From positions 1 to 52,662 of the forward strand of contig JAAEZH010000036.1 of assembly GCA_018222965.1 (NCBI GenBank): a stretch of 52,662 nt of DNA, given 5' to 3'. Under the pieces are notes generated by a model, which saw only the letters and a program-made list of their open reading frames with translations, searched no databases and was not told where the DNA came from. Origin of the DNA: Bacteroidota bacterium. Lineage in GTDB: Bacteria; Bacteroidota; Bacteroidia; Chitinophagales; Saprospiraceae. The position numbers and the translations under genes are program-made. Positions 1 through 8,581 of the stretch are shown here, in pieces (positions within the stretch are counted from its first letter, which is position 1; every line of letters begins with the position of its first letter).

Positions 1-100
1 AGCCTCCAGAGGAGGCACACCTTTGTAACAAAAAACATCGGTTTCCCTTTAAGCGCCGTAGGTGCGGCACCTGGCTTTGTCCCTAAGTATATGTGACTAC
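1..100. repeat. Short hairpin repeat elements at window edge
   Basis: Two similar short hairpin heads occur in tandem. One is GCCTCC-aga-GGAGGC followed by a CACACCTTTGT-like tail (near 2-27). The other is GCCG-taggtg-CGGC followed by ACCTGGCTTTGT (near 54-79). The shared layout, hairpin then CACC then TTTGT, suggests two copies of one short dispersed element. From memory, GCCGTAGGTGCGGC is a recurrent intergenic string in Bacteroidota genomes, but this cannot be checked here. No open reading frame fits. The left end is cut by the window. Confidence 0.45.
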
Positions 101-341
101 ACCTAAAAATTACAAATTTTACATTCTACATTGGCTCCCCCTTCTCTGTGTGGGGAAAAGGTTGGTTGGCTCGTTGGTTTATTCCGTTTTTTCATCAATT
201 TAAAATTCCGTATTCTGCATTCCGCATTAAAAATTAATAATTCAACATTATCAATTCTTCATTAATTAGGTTTCCCGCTTGACACTTAAAATTCACACCG
301 CCATTCCGGGATTCGCAGGTAATTGGTAGTTTTGCTCTCCT
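101..341. other. AT-rich intergenic stretch upstream of TonB receptor
   Basis: No gene is visible. It contains runs of AATT/ATTC-rich low-complexity sequence (around 195-265) that resemble those at 6426-6480 and 6650-6870, and one copy of CCTTCTCTG (140-148), the reverse complement of a 9-mer also seen at 6626, 6823 and 52485. TAGTTTTG at 327-334 matches the Bacteroidota -7 box TAnnTTTG, but it lies only 8 bases before the ATG, so it would give a nearly leaderless message. That call is weak. Confidence 0.4.
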
Positions 342-2870
342 ATGATCAGAATCATCACCACCTTTGCGATTTTATGCCTGTTTGGCAGCGGACTTCAGGC
401 ACAATCCTATATCACAGGCACCATCACGGATGCCTTGTCGGATGGACCGATTGATTTAGCCACTCTTTTCATCGAAAAGTCTAACACAGCGGCTCAGTCA
501 GACCAAAATGGCGAATTTAGAATTGAAGTACCCATTGGTGAGGCTTTCAATTTAAGAATAAGCCGGGTGGGCTACAAAGAAGTCATTACCGAAATCAGCC
601 CCATGCCCAATAAGGCCATTCGCACCTTGAGTATTGCCATGATTCCTATGGATGCAGGGGTGGAAGTAATCGTAACCGATACCAGGCTGGAAGAAGGCGG
701 CATGATCGTGGAAGGCGTGGAAGAGCTCAAACTCCTGCCAACAGCTTCGGGCAACTTTGAAAGCGTTTTGCCGCATATTGCCTTAGGTGCCAGCAGCGGA
801 ACAGGCGGCGAACTCAGCTCGCAGTACAATGTAAGAGGTGGCAATTACGATGAAAACCTCGTTTATGTAAACGACTTCGAAATTTACCGTCCGCAACTGA
901 TTCGCGCCGGACAGCAGGAAGGACTCACCTTCCCAAATATCGACATGATCCGGGATCTGTCTTTTTCTTCCGGCGGATTTGAAGCCAAATACGGCGATAA
1001 ACTTTCGAGTGTTCTCGATATTAAATACAAGCGTCCGGACAGTCTGGCCGCTTCCGTCGGACTTAGCGCACTGGGTGGTTCTGCCCACCTCGAAGGCAGC
1101 TTCCAGGCCGGAAAATCCAGCTACCAGCGTTTTCGCTATTTGATTGGTGCCCGGTACAAAACCACCCGCTACCTGCTTGGCTCGTTGGATGTAACCGGCG
1201 AATACACCCCAAACTTTACCGATGTACAGGCCTATGTAACCTATGATTTAAACCGCGAATGGCAACTTGGCCTAATCGGAAACTACAACCGCTCGGTTTA
1301 TCAGTTTATTCCGCAAAGCCGCTCCACCGCGCTGGGCCTGATTAATTTTGCCCTGCAATTGTTTACAGTCTTTGAAGGACAGGAAGTAGATGATTTCACA
1401 ACATCCATGGGCGGTGTATCCCTAACCTACCTGCCAGACCGCGAAGAAAATCCGCTCTACCTGAAGTTTCTGGCTTCTACCTTTCAGAGCAATGAAAATG
1501 AACGCTTTGACATTTTGGGCTTTTACAGCCTCCGCCAGATTGAATCCGACCTGGGCAGCGACAACTTCGGAGAAGTAGTAGCTGAACTGGGTACCGGTAC
1601 CCAACACCAATGGGCGCGAAACTATCTGACTTCTCAGGTAACCAATGTGCAGCATAAAGGCGGTATTGAGCTGCAACTCGATCCGGATAAAGACGATGTT
1701 ACTGCCAATCACTTTTTTCAGTGGAGTGTCAAATACCAGCACGAGCGTATTGAGGATCACATTAATGAGTGGGAACGCCTCGACTCTGCCGGTTACTCCC
1801 TCCCCTACGACACCAATTTCGTTCAGGTTTTTTACGTGCTGAAAAGCGACAACAACCTGATGTCAAATCGATTTACGGCTTTCATTCAGGACACCTACAC
1901 CTGGAAAAAAGACAGCGTGGCAGAGTGGCGTCTTTCAGCCGGTCTGCGGGCTGCCTACTGGGATCTTAACGGAGAAGCTTTTGTGACGCCTCGTGCACAG
2001 GTACTGTATAAACCCTTTGTAGCGGGTCGCGATATTTCTTTTCGCCTTTCCGGCGGATTGTATTACCAGCCGCCTTTTTATCGGGAGCTGCGTGGCCTCG
2101 ACGGGCAGGTAAACACCGATGTACTGGCACAGAAATCGGCCCACGTCGTTGGGGGATTCACCTGGGATTTTAACTGGAGCAAGCTCAGCAAAAAGCCCTT
2201 CCGTTTTATCACGGAGATTTACTACAAAAAACTTTGGGATCTGGTATCCTACGATATAGACAATGTGCGAATCCGCTATTCCGGCGAGAATGATGCCAGC
2301 GGTTATGTAATGGGAATTGATATGCGCCTTAACGGCGAATTTGTGCCCGGTGCGGAATCCTGGTTCAACCTCTCTTTCCTGCGCGCCCGCGAACAGCTGG
2401 ATGGCGTCCAGCACCTGGAACGCGAAATAGGAGAACCCGAAGCCTCAGAAGTAGAAGATGTACCTCGTCCGACGGATCAACTTATGACCATGTCTGTCTT
2501 CTTTCAGGATTATCTCCCCCGCAATGAAAACTTTAAGATGCACCTGAATCTGACTATCGGAACAGGCCTTCCTTACGGTTTGCGGGGCAACAACGAGGTT
2601 TATCGAAATACTTACCGCTTTTCGCCCTATCACCGGGTGGATATCGGTTTCTCGATCCTGCTCTGGGACGCCATTCGCCGAAAGGCAAAACCCAAACACT
2701 TCCTTCGATTTACCGAACGTACCTGGCTGAGCCTGGAGGTATTCAACCTGTTGAAAGTGCAGAATGAGGCCAGCAACACCTGGATCAAAACCATCTTCAA
2801 TCAACAATACGCCATTCCAAACTATTTAACTTCCAGAAGGATTAACTTACGCCTTCGAATGGATTTTTAA
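342..2870 (+). CDS. TonB-dependent receptor with carboxypeptidase-like domain
   Basis: This is an outer-membrane TonB-dependent receptor that probably imports an unidentified ligand using proton-motive force from TonB-ExbBD. Residues 1-20 are a signal peptide ending LQAQ. Residues about 22-110 form a carboxypeptidase-regulatory-like beta-sandwich (ITGTITDA, RISRVGYKE), typical of Bacteroidota receptors. A plug domain follows (about 115-235, with YNVRGGNYDENLVYVND), then a beta-barrel ending in the aromatic strand RINLRLRMDF, as expected for BAM-dependent insertion. The length of 842 residues is normal for the family. No SusD partner lies next to it, so it is not a classical SusCD glycan locus. 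The next gene starts 2 bases after its stop, which suggests co-transcription. The substrate cannot be read from the sequence. A partial copy of the dispersed palindrome lies at 2674-2686 near the 3' end. Confidence 0.9.
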   Translation: MIRIITTFAILCLFGSGLQAQSYITGTITDALSDGPIDLATLFIEKSNTAAQSDQNGEFRIEVPIGEAFNLRISRVGYKEVITEISPMPNKAIRTLSIAMIPMDAGVEVIVTDTRLEEGGMIVEGVEELKLLPTASGNFESVLPHIALGASSGTGGELSSQYNVRGGNYDENLVYVNDFEIYRPQLIRAGQQEGLTFPNIDMIRDLSFSSGGFEAKYGDKLSSVLDIKYKRPDSLAASVGLSALGGSAHLEGSFQAGKSSYQRFRYLIGARYKTTRYLLGSLDVTGEYTPNFTDVQAYVTYDLNREWQLGLIGNYNRSVYQFIPQSRSTALGLINFALQLFTVFEGQEVDDFTTSMGGVSLTYLPDREENPLYLKFLASTFQSNENERFDILGFYSLRQIESDLGSDNFGEVVAELGTGTQHQWARNYLTSQVTNVQHKGGIELQLDPDKDDVTANHFFQWSVKYQHERIEDHINEWERLDSAGYSLPYDTNFVQVFYVLKSDNNLMSNRFTAFIQDTYTWKKDSVAEWRLSAGLRAAYWDLNGEAFVTPRAQVLYKPFVAGRDISFRLSGGLYYQPPFYRELRGLDGQVNTDVLAQKSAHVVGGFTWDFNWSKLSKKPFRFITEIYYKKLWDLVSYDIDNVRIRYSGENDASGYVMGIDMRLNGEFVPGAESWFNLSFLRAREQLDGVQHLEREIGEPEASEVEDVPRPTDQLMTMSVFFQDYLPRNENFKMHLNLTIGTGLPYGLRGNNEVYRNTYRFSPYHRVDIGFSILLWDAIRRKAKPKHFLRFTERTWLSLEVFNLLKVQNEASNTWIKTIFNQQYAIPNYLTSRRINLRLRMDF

Positions 2871-2872
2871 TT

Positions 2873-3016
2873 ATGGCAAGGAAACCACCACCGGATAAGA
2901 AAAAATCGAGCCGCACTATTCTGATCTTGTGCCTCTTAGCCATCCTTTTTTTCGTGGCCAGACAGTCAGGCTGCGAGCTTACAAAAAGAGTGGAAACCAC
3001 CGAATGGCTTGATTAA
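2873..3016 (+). CDS. 47-residue single-pass membrane mini-protein
   Basis: This small frame begins ATG GCA AGG AAA two bases after the TonB receptor stop and ends TAA at 3016. The predicted 47-residue protein has a lysine/arginine-rich N-terminus (KPPPDKKKSSR), one hydrophobic helix (about residues 15-29, ILILCLLAILFFVA), and a short charged tail ending TTEWLD. The layout predicts an inner-membrane anchor with the basic end in the cytoplasm. Its fit between genes on both sides (2-base and 3-base gaps) supports real translation, although no homologue is recognised. A role in assembling or coupling the neighbouring receptor is possible but only inferred from position. Confidence 0.6.
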   Translation: MARKPPPDKKKSSRTILILCLLAILFFVARQSGCELTKRVETTEWLD

Positions 3017-3019
3017 GTC

Positions 3020-4096
3020 ATGAAAAAACATTGCTCAAACTACCTGGTAAAATTCCTCGCAGTTTTTGGCCTGTGGCTGGTCTTTCTGTCAGGCTCCTGC
3101 ACCCGGCCGAACCTTCCTGCCCCTAGCCCGGCAGTCTATCACTGGAAGCAAAAGTTTAACGTATCTGAAGCAGAATGGCAGTTACTCGACTCCCTGAACT
3201 GCTCCAAAATATACCTTCGATTCTTTGATTTGGATAAGGAAAATGAATCGGGGCCGGTTATCCCGTTTTCGGTTATGGAAGCCCGCTGGCCACAGGATCG
3301 GAAACTGGAAATCATCCCCGTTGTATTCATCACCAATCGCAGCTTTCAGGAGACCGGAGCTGAGCAAGTGGAGCAGATCGCTGAGAACCTATTCGACAAA
3401 GTAGTGCGCATGTTGGAGGAACTCCCTCCGGAAATAAAAATTAAAGAATGGCAACTGGATTGCGACTGGACCCAAAGTACCCGGGAAGCCTTTTTTCAGT
3501 TGGCAGCCATCATTCGCGACAAGCTAAAAAAAGAAGGCCTGGAACTTTCCACTACCATCCGTTTGCACCAAATCAAATTTGCTGATAAAACGGGCGTTCC
3601 TCCCGCCGATCGTGGCATGCTGATGTTTTACAATATGGATAATGTACGAGACAGCAGCACACAAAACTCCATCCTCGATCTGGATGTGGCGGGCCAGTAT
3701 ATGCAGGGGTTTTCGGATTATCCCCTTCCATTGGATATTGCCCTGCCCGTATTTAGCTGGGCCGTTTGGCAACGCAACACCAAAACGCTTGGACTGCTTT
3801 ACCCTTTTGACCCCTCCAGTCTGCAGGACAGCAGTCGGGTCGAACAGCTCTCCGCCAGTAGGTATAAACTATTGAAAAGTACTTACCTTGACGGTCGCTT
3901 TTTATACGAAGACGACCAGTTACGGCTGGAGGAGGTACATCCCGATCTGCTGTTGCAGGCAATGGATATGCTGGGAGAAAACCTGCCACCGGAATCCCGT
4001 ACGCTGTCGTTTTATGCATTGGATCAAAGCATGCTCAAATCCTTTTCGAATGAGTCACTCAGGCAAATTCTACATCGCTGGAAAAAGATTGATTAA
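3020..4096 (+). CDS. Lipoprotein of unknown function, possible TIM-barrel
   Basis: The 358-residue product starts with a signal peptide and a lipobox (LSGSC near residues 23-27), so it is probably a lipid-anchored envelope protein. The body has alternating strands and helices: a YHWKQKF strand, IYLRFFDLD, LEIIPVVFITN, then WQLDCDWTQSTREAFFQLA and LELSTTIRLHQI. This order loosely recalls DUF3142-type glycosidase-like barrels, in which a conserved acidic residue sits on a strand such as LDCDW. The likeness comes from eye inspection only. It starts 3 bases after the mini-protein and ends 13 bases before the next gene, so the genes 342-6425 probably form one operon. No enzyme activity should be assumed. 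Confidence 0.7.
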   Translation: MKKHCSNYLVKFLAVFGLWLVFLSGSCTRPNLPAPSPAVYHWKQKFNVSEAEWQLLDSLNCSKIYLRFFDLDKENESGPVIPFSVMEARWPQDRKLEIIPVVFITNRSFQETGAEQVEQIAENLFDKVVRMLEELPPEIKIKEWQLDCDWTQSTREAFFQLAAIIRDKLKKEGLELSTTIRLHQIKFADKTGVPPADRGMLMFYNMDNVRDSSTQNSILDLDVAGQYMQGFSDYPLPLDIALPVFSWAVWQRNTKTLGLLYPFDPSSLQDSSRVEQLSASRYKLLKSTYLDGRFLYEDDQLRLEEVHPDLLLQAMDMLGENLPPESRTLSFYALDQSMLKSFSNESLRQILHRWKKID

Positions 4097-4109
4097 GGCC
4101 CTTTCGGGA

Positions 4110-6425
4110 ATGAATCTCCGTTTCCTGGTTCCGCTATTGCTTCCCTTATTCCTTATTCTCCCTCAAACGGCCCGAAACGATTGCGGCCCCGGCAGTTTGT
4201 ATGGCTTTCAGGGATATAGCTTTCTCAACGCAGAAGTGCTCCGAACCACCCCTCGGATTGGGGAATTCTTCCTCGACTTTGAATCCATGGCTGTGCTGGA
4301 AACCGGGAACCGACAGGATCAGGTTGTAGATAATGTAACCGAATGGACCCTCAAAGTTTGCGAAAATGCGTTGCCCGAAGATGTGGCCACCGTCATTTAT
4401 CAGGTTCCCGTGGATATCATGCGGCAGTTGCGCACAGCTATTCAGAGTCGAACAATACCGCCACCTTCCATTCTTTCCGGAAATACCTTTGTCAATTTCC
4501 TCTACCGCAACAAATGCGAGGAAACCGTTGATTACCTGATTTTTGCCAAAGAGTGCGAGCCTCATGTCGGTCCGGTATCCGATCCCTGGGGAGAAACCAG
4601 CCGGAATGTACCGGCCATGCTCGAATTGATCGAAGCGGGCAAAAAAGATTTCCGTAAAACCAAGTCCGATTATATAAAGCTGCGCTATGCGTACCAGCTC
4701 GTTCGCCTGGCCCACTATGCCGGCGAATTTGACCTGGCCCTCGAGCTTTATGATTTTTGCCTGCCTAAAATCGATCAGCCACTCATCAATGATCAAAAAA
4801 GCCTGATTTATTACTGGCTGCTCGGCCACAAAGCCGGTGCGCTATTGAAAACGGGCAAGCGCATTGAAGCCAGCTATCTGTACTCCAAGATCTTTCAGCA
4901 CTGTCCCAGTCGCCGGCAATCGGCGTTCAAAAGCTTTTCTATTAAATCTGATGAGGAATGGCAGGAGCTGATCCTGCTCTGCCGCAACAAAACGGAAGAA
5001 GCAACGCTCTATGCTCTGCGTGCGCACAACGCGGGTAGTAAAGCGATTGAAGAGATGCAACGCATTTATGATCTGGACCCAAGCCATCCCTTTCTGGATA
5101 TATTATTGCTTCGCGAGATCAAATCTCTGGAGCGGGACCTCCTCGGACTGGAGTTTAACGACAAGAAAGGATACAATCGCCGAAACTATGGAGTTCCACG
5201 TGCTTTTGCCGGTGATTACGTGATCAGCATGCACGACTTTGTACACGATCTTTGGTCGGCAGGCAAGGTTCAAAATCCCGCGCTGTGGCATCTTGCGGAG
5301 GGTTATCTGGATCTTTTATCCGGCGATTTTTACGCTGCTGAGAAAAACTTCCGGGAAGTAGGTCCCAAGCTAAATTCTGAGGAACTAAAAGAGCAACTGG
5401 AAGTCTTTCAGGTCGTATTGACTATCAGTGCCTTTGAAAAGCCTACGTCCGAAGTGGAGGAGGAAGCCTACGACATCTGGAAGCGCGAAGAGCTATTCCG
5501 GGAGTACCCCGATTTCTCCGACTTCCTGCGCGACAAACTGGTGCAGCTATACCGGGACGGTGGCCGGCCAGGAAAAGCTTTTTTGGCTCGTCATACACTC
5601 GATGATCTGCGCATGAATCCGCAGGAGGACATCCTGAATGATTTGCAAAAAGTACCGGGAGAATCAGAGCGAACGCCCATCGAGCGATTGCTTTTCCGGG
5701 ATAAGGAAGGCCGGGACATTCGGAGTGAGTTGTTTGACATGGAGGCTGTTCTCTTGTTTCAGGAACACCAATTAGAGGCAGCTCTCCGGCTTTACAAAAA
5801 GATTCCACGGCCCAGTTGGGATGCATTTGGCAAATTCGATCCCTTTCGGGGAAGCTTTGTCGATTGCCTTTCCTGTGCGCACAGCAAGGATACCGCAGAC
5901 CTGTACAACCGGGGAGAGCTCCTGGAAGAACTGCTTGACCTGGAATACAAAGCCCGGGCAGAACCCGTAAACAGTGCTGTTTATTATTACCGGATCGGTA
6001 CTGCTTTGTACAATATGACCTATTTCGGGCATTCCTGGATGGCGATGGATTATTTCCGAAGCGGATCCAGCTGGAGTCGCATGGGCGGCGATCAGGAAGT
6101 TTTTTCTTATCCGGGCGCACCCTACGGCAACCAGGAGAATATGAACGTATCCCGTCCGCTCTATTATTTTGAGAAGGCCCGCCTTGCGGCGAATGATCCG
6201 GAGTTGCAGGCCAGAGCTGCTTTCATGGCTGCCAAATGTGAGTTGATATTGTACTACCAAAGCAAAGATTTCAGACCGCCTCCTGCGCCCAATCTGGCAC
6301 CGGATGTCCCTCCTGCTTATCGCAACCATTTCCAAATGATTGTCGATTACTACCGGGATACGGAGTTTTATGAACAGCTAATCGAGGAGTGCCTGTATTT
6401 TAGACTTTTTTCCGGAGACGAATGA
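4110..6425 (+). CDS. Exported TPR-like repeat protein, function unknown
   Basis: The open frame extends upstream to 3888, but ATG at 4110 is chosen because it begins a clear signal peptide (MNLRFLVPLLLPLFLILPQ) and avoids a long overlap with the lipoprotein gene. The 771-residue product is mostly alpha-helical, with repeated helical pairs such as YAGEFDLALELYDFCLPKI, LLKTGKRIEASYLYSKIF and LLSGDFYAAEKNFREVG that resemble tetratricopeptide repeats. It is probably periplasmic or surface-exposed. Cysteines are scattered (NDCGPGSLYGF near the mature N-terminus, FVDCLSCAH near 585), so disulfides are possible. It sits directly after the lipoprotein with a 13-base gap, and the two are likely partners. 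No named family was recognised. Confidence 0.75.
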   Translation: MNLRFLVPLLLPLFLILPQTARNDCGPGSLYGFQGYSFLNAEVLRTTPRIGEFFLDFESMAVLETGNRQDQVVDNVTEWTLKVCENALPEDVATVIYQVPVDIMRQLRTAIQSRTIPPPSILSGNTFVNFLYRNKCEETVDYLIFAKECEPHVGPVSDPWGETSRNVPAMLELIEAGKKDFRKTKSDYIKLRYAYQLVRLAHYAGEFDLALELYDFCLPKIDQPLINDQKSLIYYWLLGHKAGALLKTGKRIEASYLYSKIFQHCPSRRQSAFKSFSIKSDEEWQELILLCRNKTEEATLYALRAHNAGSKAIEEMQRIYDLDPSHPFLDILLLREIKSLERDLLGLEFNDKKGYNRRNYGVPRAFAGDYVISMHDFVHDLWSAGKVQNPALWHLAEGYLDLLSGDFYAAEKNFREVGPKLNSEELKEQLEVFQVVLTISAFEKPTSEVEEEAYDIWKREELFREYPDFSDFLRDKLVQLYRDGGRPGKAFLARHTLDDLRMNPQEDILNDLQKVPGESERTPIERLLFRDKEGRDIRSELFDMEAVLLFQEHQLEAALRLYKKIPRPSWDAFGKFDPFRGSFVDCLSCAHSKDTADLYNRGELLEELLDLEYKARAEPVNSAVYYYRIGTALYNMTYFGHSWMAMDYFRSGSSWSRMGGDQEVFSYPGAPYGNQENMNVSRPLYYFEKARLAANDPELQARAAFMAAKCELILYYQSKDFRPPPAPNLAPDVPPAYRNHFQMIVDYYRDTEFYEQLIEECLYFRLFSGDE

Positions 6426-6989
6426 GGGAAAATTAATAATTCTTAATGTTGAATTTTTAATTGAACGGAAATAACTATTACACTTTTCACTACTACACCA
6501 TTACACCTCACCCCACCACCATTTCACCAGTAAACTTAGAATGGTTGAGGTCGGTCCTTCGCTTTGCTCGGGTCCTCCGGTTGAGTTTGGTTGAGTCGTC
6601 CGCCTTCGGCGAACGGTGGGTTGAGCAGAGAAGGGGCGTTTTTAATGGAGAATTTTGAATGGAGAATTTTGAATTAAACGGAAATCGTTAAGCGTTTATC
6701 TTGTATCAGAATAAAGCTAAAGCGACCAAGTCGATGCGGCCTCAACCATCCGCCGCAGGCGGATTTTCAACCCTGCCCGCTTTAGCCAGGCAGTCTCAAC
6801 AGACCGAACGGAAAGCCTCATGCAGAGAAGGGAGGATTCTTAATTCAGAATTACGAATGAAGAATTTTGAATTGACCAGAAGAGCCCACTATTTCACTTT
6901 CTTGACGGAATGAACTGAAAGAACGGGATGAACGTAACCAAACCATTTTCCGTATATTAGGAGTCTATAGCTTTAAAAGCAATCCGATC
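6426..6989. repeat. 564-bp gene-free mosaic of short repeats and hairpins
   Basis: No convincing gene is present; two short open frames here (6461-6658, 6701-6913) have implausible composition. Visible parts are AATTC/GAATTTT-rich blocks (6430-6470, 6650-6675, 6838-6875); GGTTGAG four times between 6542 and 6625; a CCTTCGGCGAA core of the dispersed palindrome (6603-6613); CCGCC-gca-GGCGG (about 6750-6762); CTGCC...GGCAG (about 6772-6792); and CAGAGAAGG at 6626-6634 and 6823-6831. TATATTAG at 6953-6960 could be a -7 box for the next gene. The stretch looks like a landing zone for small non-coding repeats. Confidence 0.5.
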
Positions 6990-7778
6990 ATGGAAAGATT
7001 CTTACTATTTACCTTTTTATTGCTGCTCTCCGGCAGTCTCCCGGCTCAAATCGAGAATGGCAGCTTTGAAATAGATGGAGAACCCGACTTGCTGGGTTGG
7101 ATCGACCAGTGCAATTACGGAAACTCTGTGATGGATGCTCCGGTCACCGGAGGAGAGTGGTGCCTGGAATTGCAGTATGGCAATACCCAGGGCTGTTTCC
7201 CCGCTTATTTTTATCAAATACTGGAAGACATTCCATCCGGAACCTGGCTGGAAGTGCAGGCTATGGTACGTACCTCCGGTCCACAACCAGCCTCTTTGAT
7301 ACTGGGGAAGATCAACCTGGAAGGACAACTGGAAGCCATTCATACCGACACCCTGAGCAGCAACGATTGGGCGTTGATTGAAACATCGGGTTTGATTGAA
7401 TTAAATACAGGTGAATTGGCGGTTGTTATGCTGCAGGCAGGTTTTACCGGTGGCCCGGTTGGTCAGGATCATTATGCCTGGTTTGATGAGGTAGAAATTA
7501 CGGATTCCCAAAACACCTATACATCTGAAGAAAATTTCCCGGAAATTCGCTTTCCGAATCCCGTATCAGAGTACCTGCCTCTATGGACAGACGATGGCAC
7601 TCAGGTCATCACTTCAGCGATGCTCTTTACTTCCTCCGGGAATGAATTGCTTCGGATGCAGTTTGACACACCCCAGTCCGATTTAGAAATTTACCTGCGC
7701 AGCTACCCCAATGGCCCTTATTATTTATTGCTTTTCAGCGAAAGCGGCTACAAAGGCTACTGGATCCTGAAGCAATAA
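6990..7778 (+). CDS. Secreted protein with T9SS C-terminal sorting domain
   Basis: The 262-residue product has a signal peptide (residues 1-19, ending LPAQ), a beta-rich domain (about 20-170), and a C-terminal domain of about 75 residues. The middle domain begins IENGSFE and contains WLEVQAMVRTSG and WFDEVEIT, resembling jelly-roll carbohydrate-binding modules of the CBM4/discoidin type. The C-terminal part (FPNPVSEYLPL ... SSGNELLRM ... YPNGPYYLLLF ... GYWILKQ) follows the type IX secretion sorting pattern, in which an NP motif, a G-N/R turn and a G-x-Y strand guide export and surface attachment. No catalytic motif is seen. It stands alone between a repeat-rich spacer and a convergent gene 7 bases downstream. 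Confidence 0.75.
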   Translation: MERFLLFTFLLLLSGSLPAQIENGSFEIDGEPDLLGWIDQCNYGNSVMDAPVTGGEWCLELQYGNTQGCFPAYFYQILEDIPSGTWLEVQAMVRTSGPQPASLILGKINLEGQLEAIHTDTLSSNDWALIETSGLIELNTGELAVVMLQAGFTGGPVGQDHYAWFDEVEITDSQNTYTSEENFPEIRFPNPVSEYLPLWTDDGTQVITSAMLFTSSGNELLRMQFDTPQSDLEIYLRSYPNGPYYLLLFSESGYKGYWILKQ

Positions 7779-7785
7779 GCGGTCC

Positions 7786-8529
7786 CTAAACAAACTCTCC
7801 CGGATCAATATCATCGCTCAGCGGTTGCGCTTGTCTGCGCCAGTCTTTGCGCGACCGAAAATACAATCCGGCGACAGCCCCAAAAATAAAGCCTCCAATA
7901 TGTGCCCACCAGGCTACTCCGTCACTCTCTACCAGTGCCAGTGAATTTACCCCGCTAAAGAATTGTTGTCCGATCCAGAAAAGGAGAAACACAAAGGCTG
8001 GTACGTGGAAAAACAGGAAAAAGAAAAATACGCGTACCCGGGATTTGGGAAACATCACCAGATAGGCGCCCATTACAGCCGCTATGGCTCCGCTGGCTCC
8101 AATCATCGGAATCGATCCCCGGCAAATCGTATCGCAATCGATAGCTCCCGTACAAACCGCACAGCAATATCCTGCTGTTGAACCATTGAGATAAATATGG
8201 GTCAATGCTGCCGCTGCACCACCGAGAAGGTAAAAGAGCAGAAATCGAACATTGCCGATCGTTGCTTCAATATTATCGGCAAAAACCCAGAGGAATAACA
8301 TATTGCCGATCAGATGCATCCAGCCACCGTGCAAAAACTGGCTGGTAAACAGATTCACAATATCGTCTCCCGAACGAATATTGTCGGGAATGGCCCCAAA
8401 ACTACAGGCCAGTCCGTCGGCATAGTTTTGTTGCAACAAAAAGATGATGATATTCAGGCCTATAAAGCCATAGCTAAAGATGGGGAAGTGTCCGCCTTTG
8501 ATCTGATCGTCTCCAATGGGAAAAAGCAT
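7786..8529 (-). CDS. Rhomboid family intramembrane serine protease
   Basis: This is an intramembrane serine protease that cleaves transmembrane substrates inside the lipid bilayer. The catalytic dyad is visible: Ser146 in GASGAIAAV and His210 in WWAHIGGF. The supporting HGGWMHLIGNMLFL motif (near 67-80) supplies the oxyanion-hole His/Asn region. About six membrane helices fit the 247-residue length. Residues 121-138 contain an unusual cysteine-rich insertion (Cys122, 123, 126, 132, 136) just before the IPMIGASG segment, where typical bacterial rhomboids have a short NP-type loop. It converges on the T9SS protein gene with a 7-base gap and lies 52 bases downstream of the O-antigen-ligase-like gene on the same strand, so the two may be co-transcribed. 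Substrate unknown. Confidence 0.9.
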   Translation of the reverse strand: MLFPIGDDQIKGGHFPIFSYGFIGLNIIIFLLQQNYADGLACSFGAIPDNIRSGDDIVNLFTSQFLHGGWMHLIGNMLFLWVFADNIEATIGNVRFLLFYLLGGAAAALTHIYLNGSTAGYCCAVCTGAIDCDTICRGSIPMIGASGAIAAVMGAYLVMFPKSRVRVFFFFLFFHVPAFVFLLFWIGQQFFSGVNSLALVESDGVAWWAHIGGFIFGAVAGLYFRSRKDWRRQAQPLSDDIDPGEFV

Positions 8530-8581
8530 AGGGAGTTATTAGTTTTTCAATTCCAAAAAACAAACAATTTCCCAAATGGGC

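Noticed and set aside
6461-6913. Two short forward open frames (6461-6658, 6701-6913)
   Set aside because: Low-complexity products (Thr/Tyr-rich and repeat-derived), no start context, and they lie in repeat mosaic.
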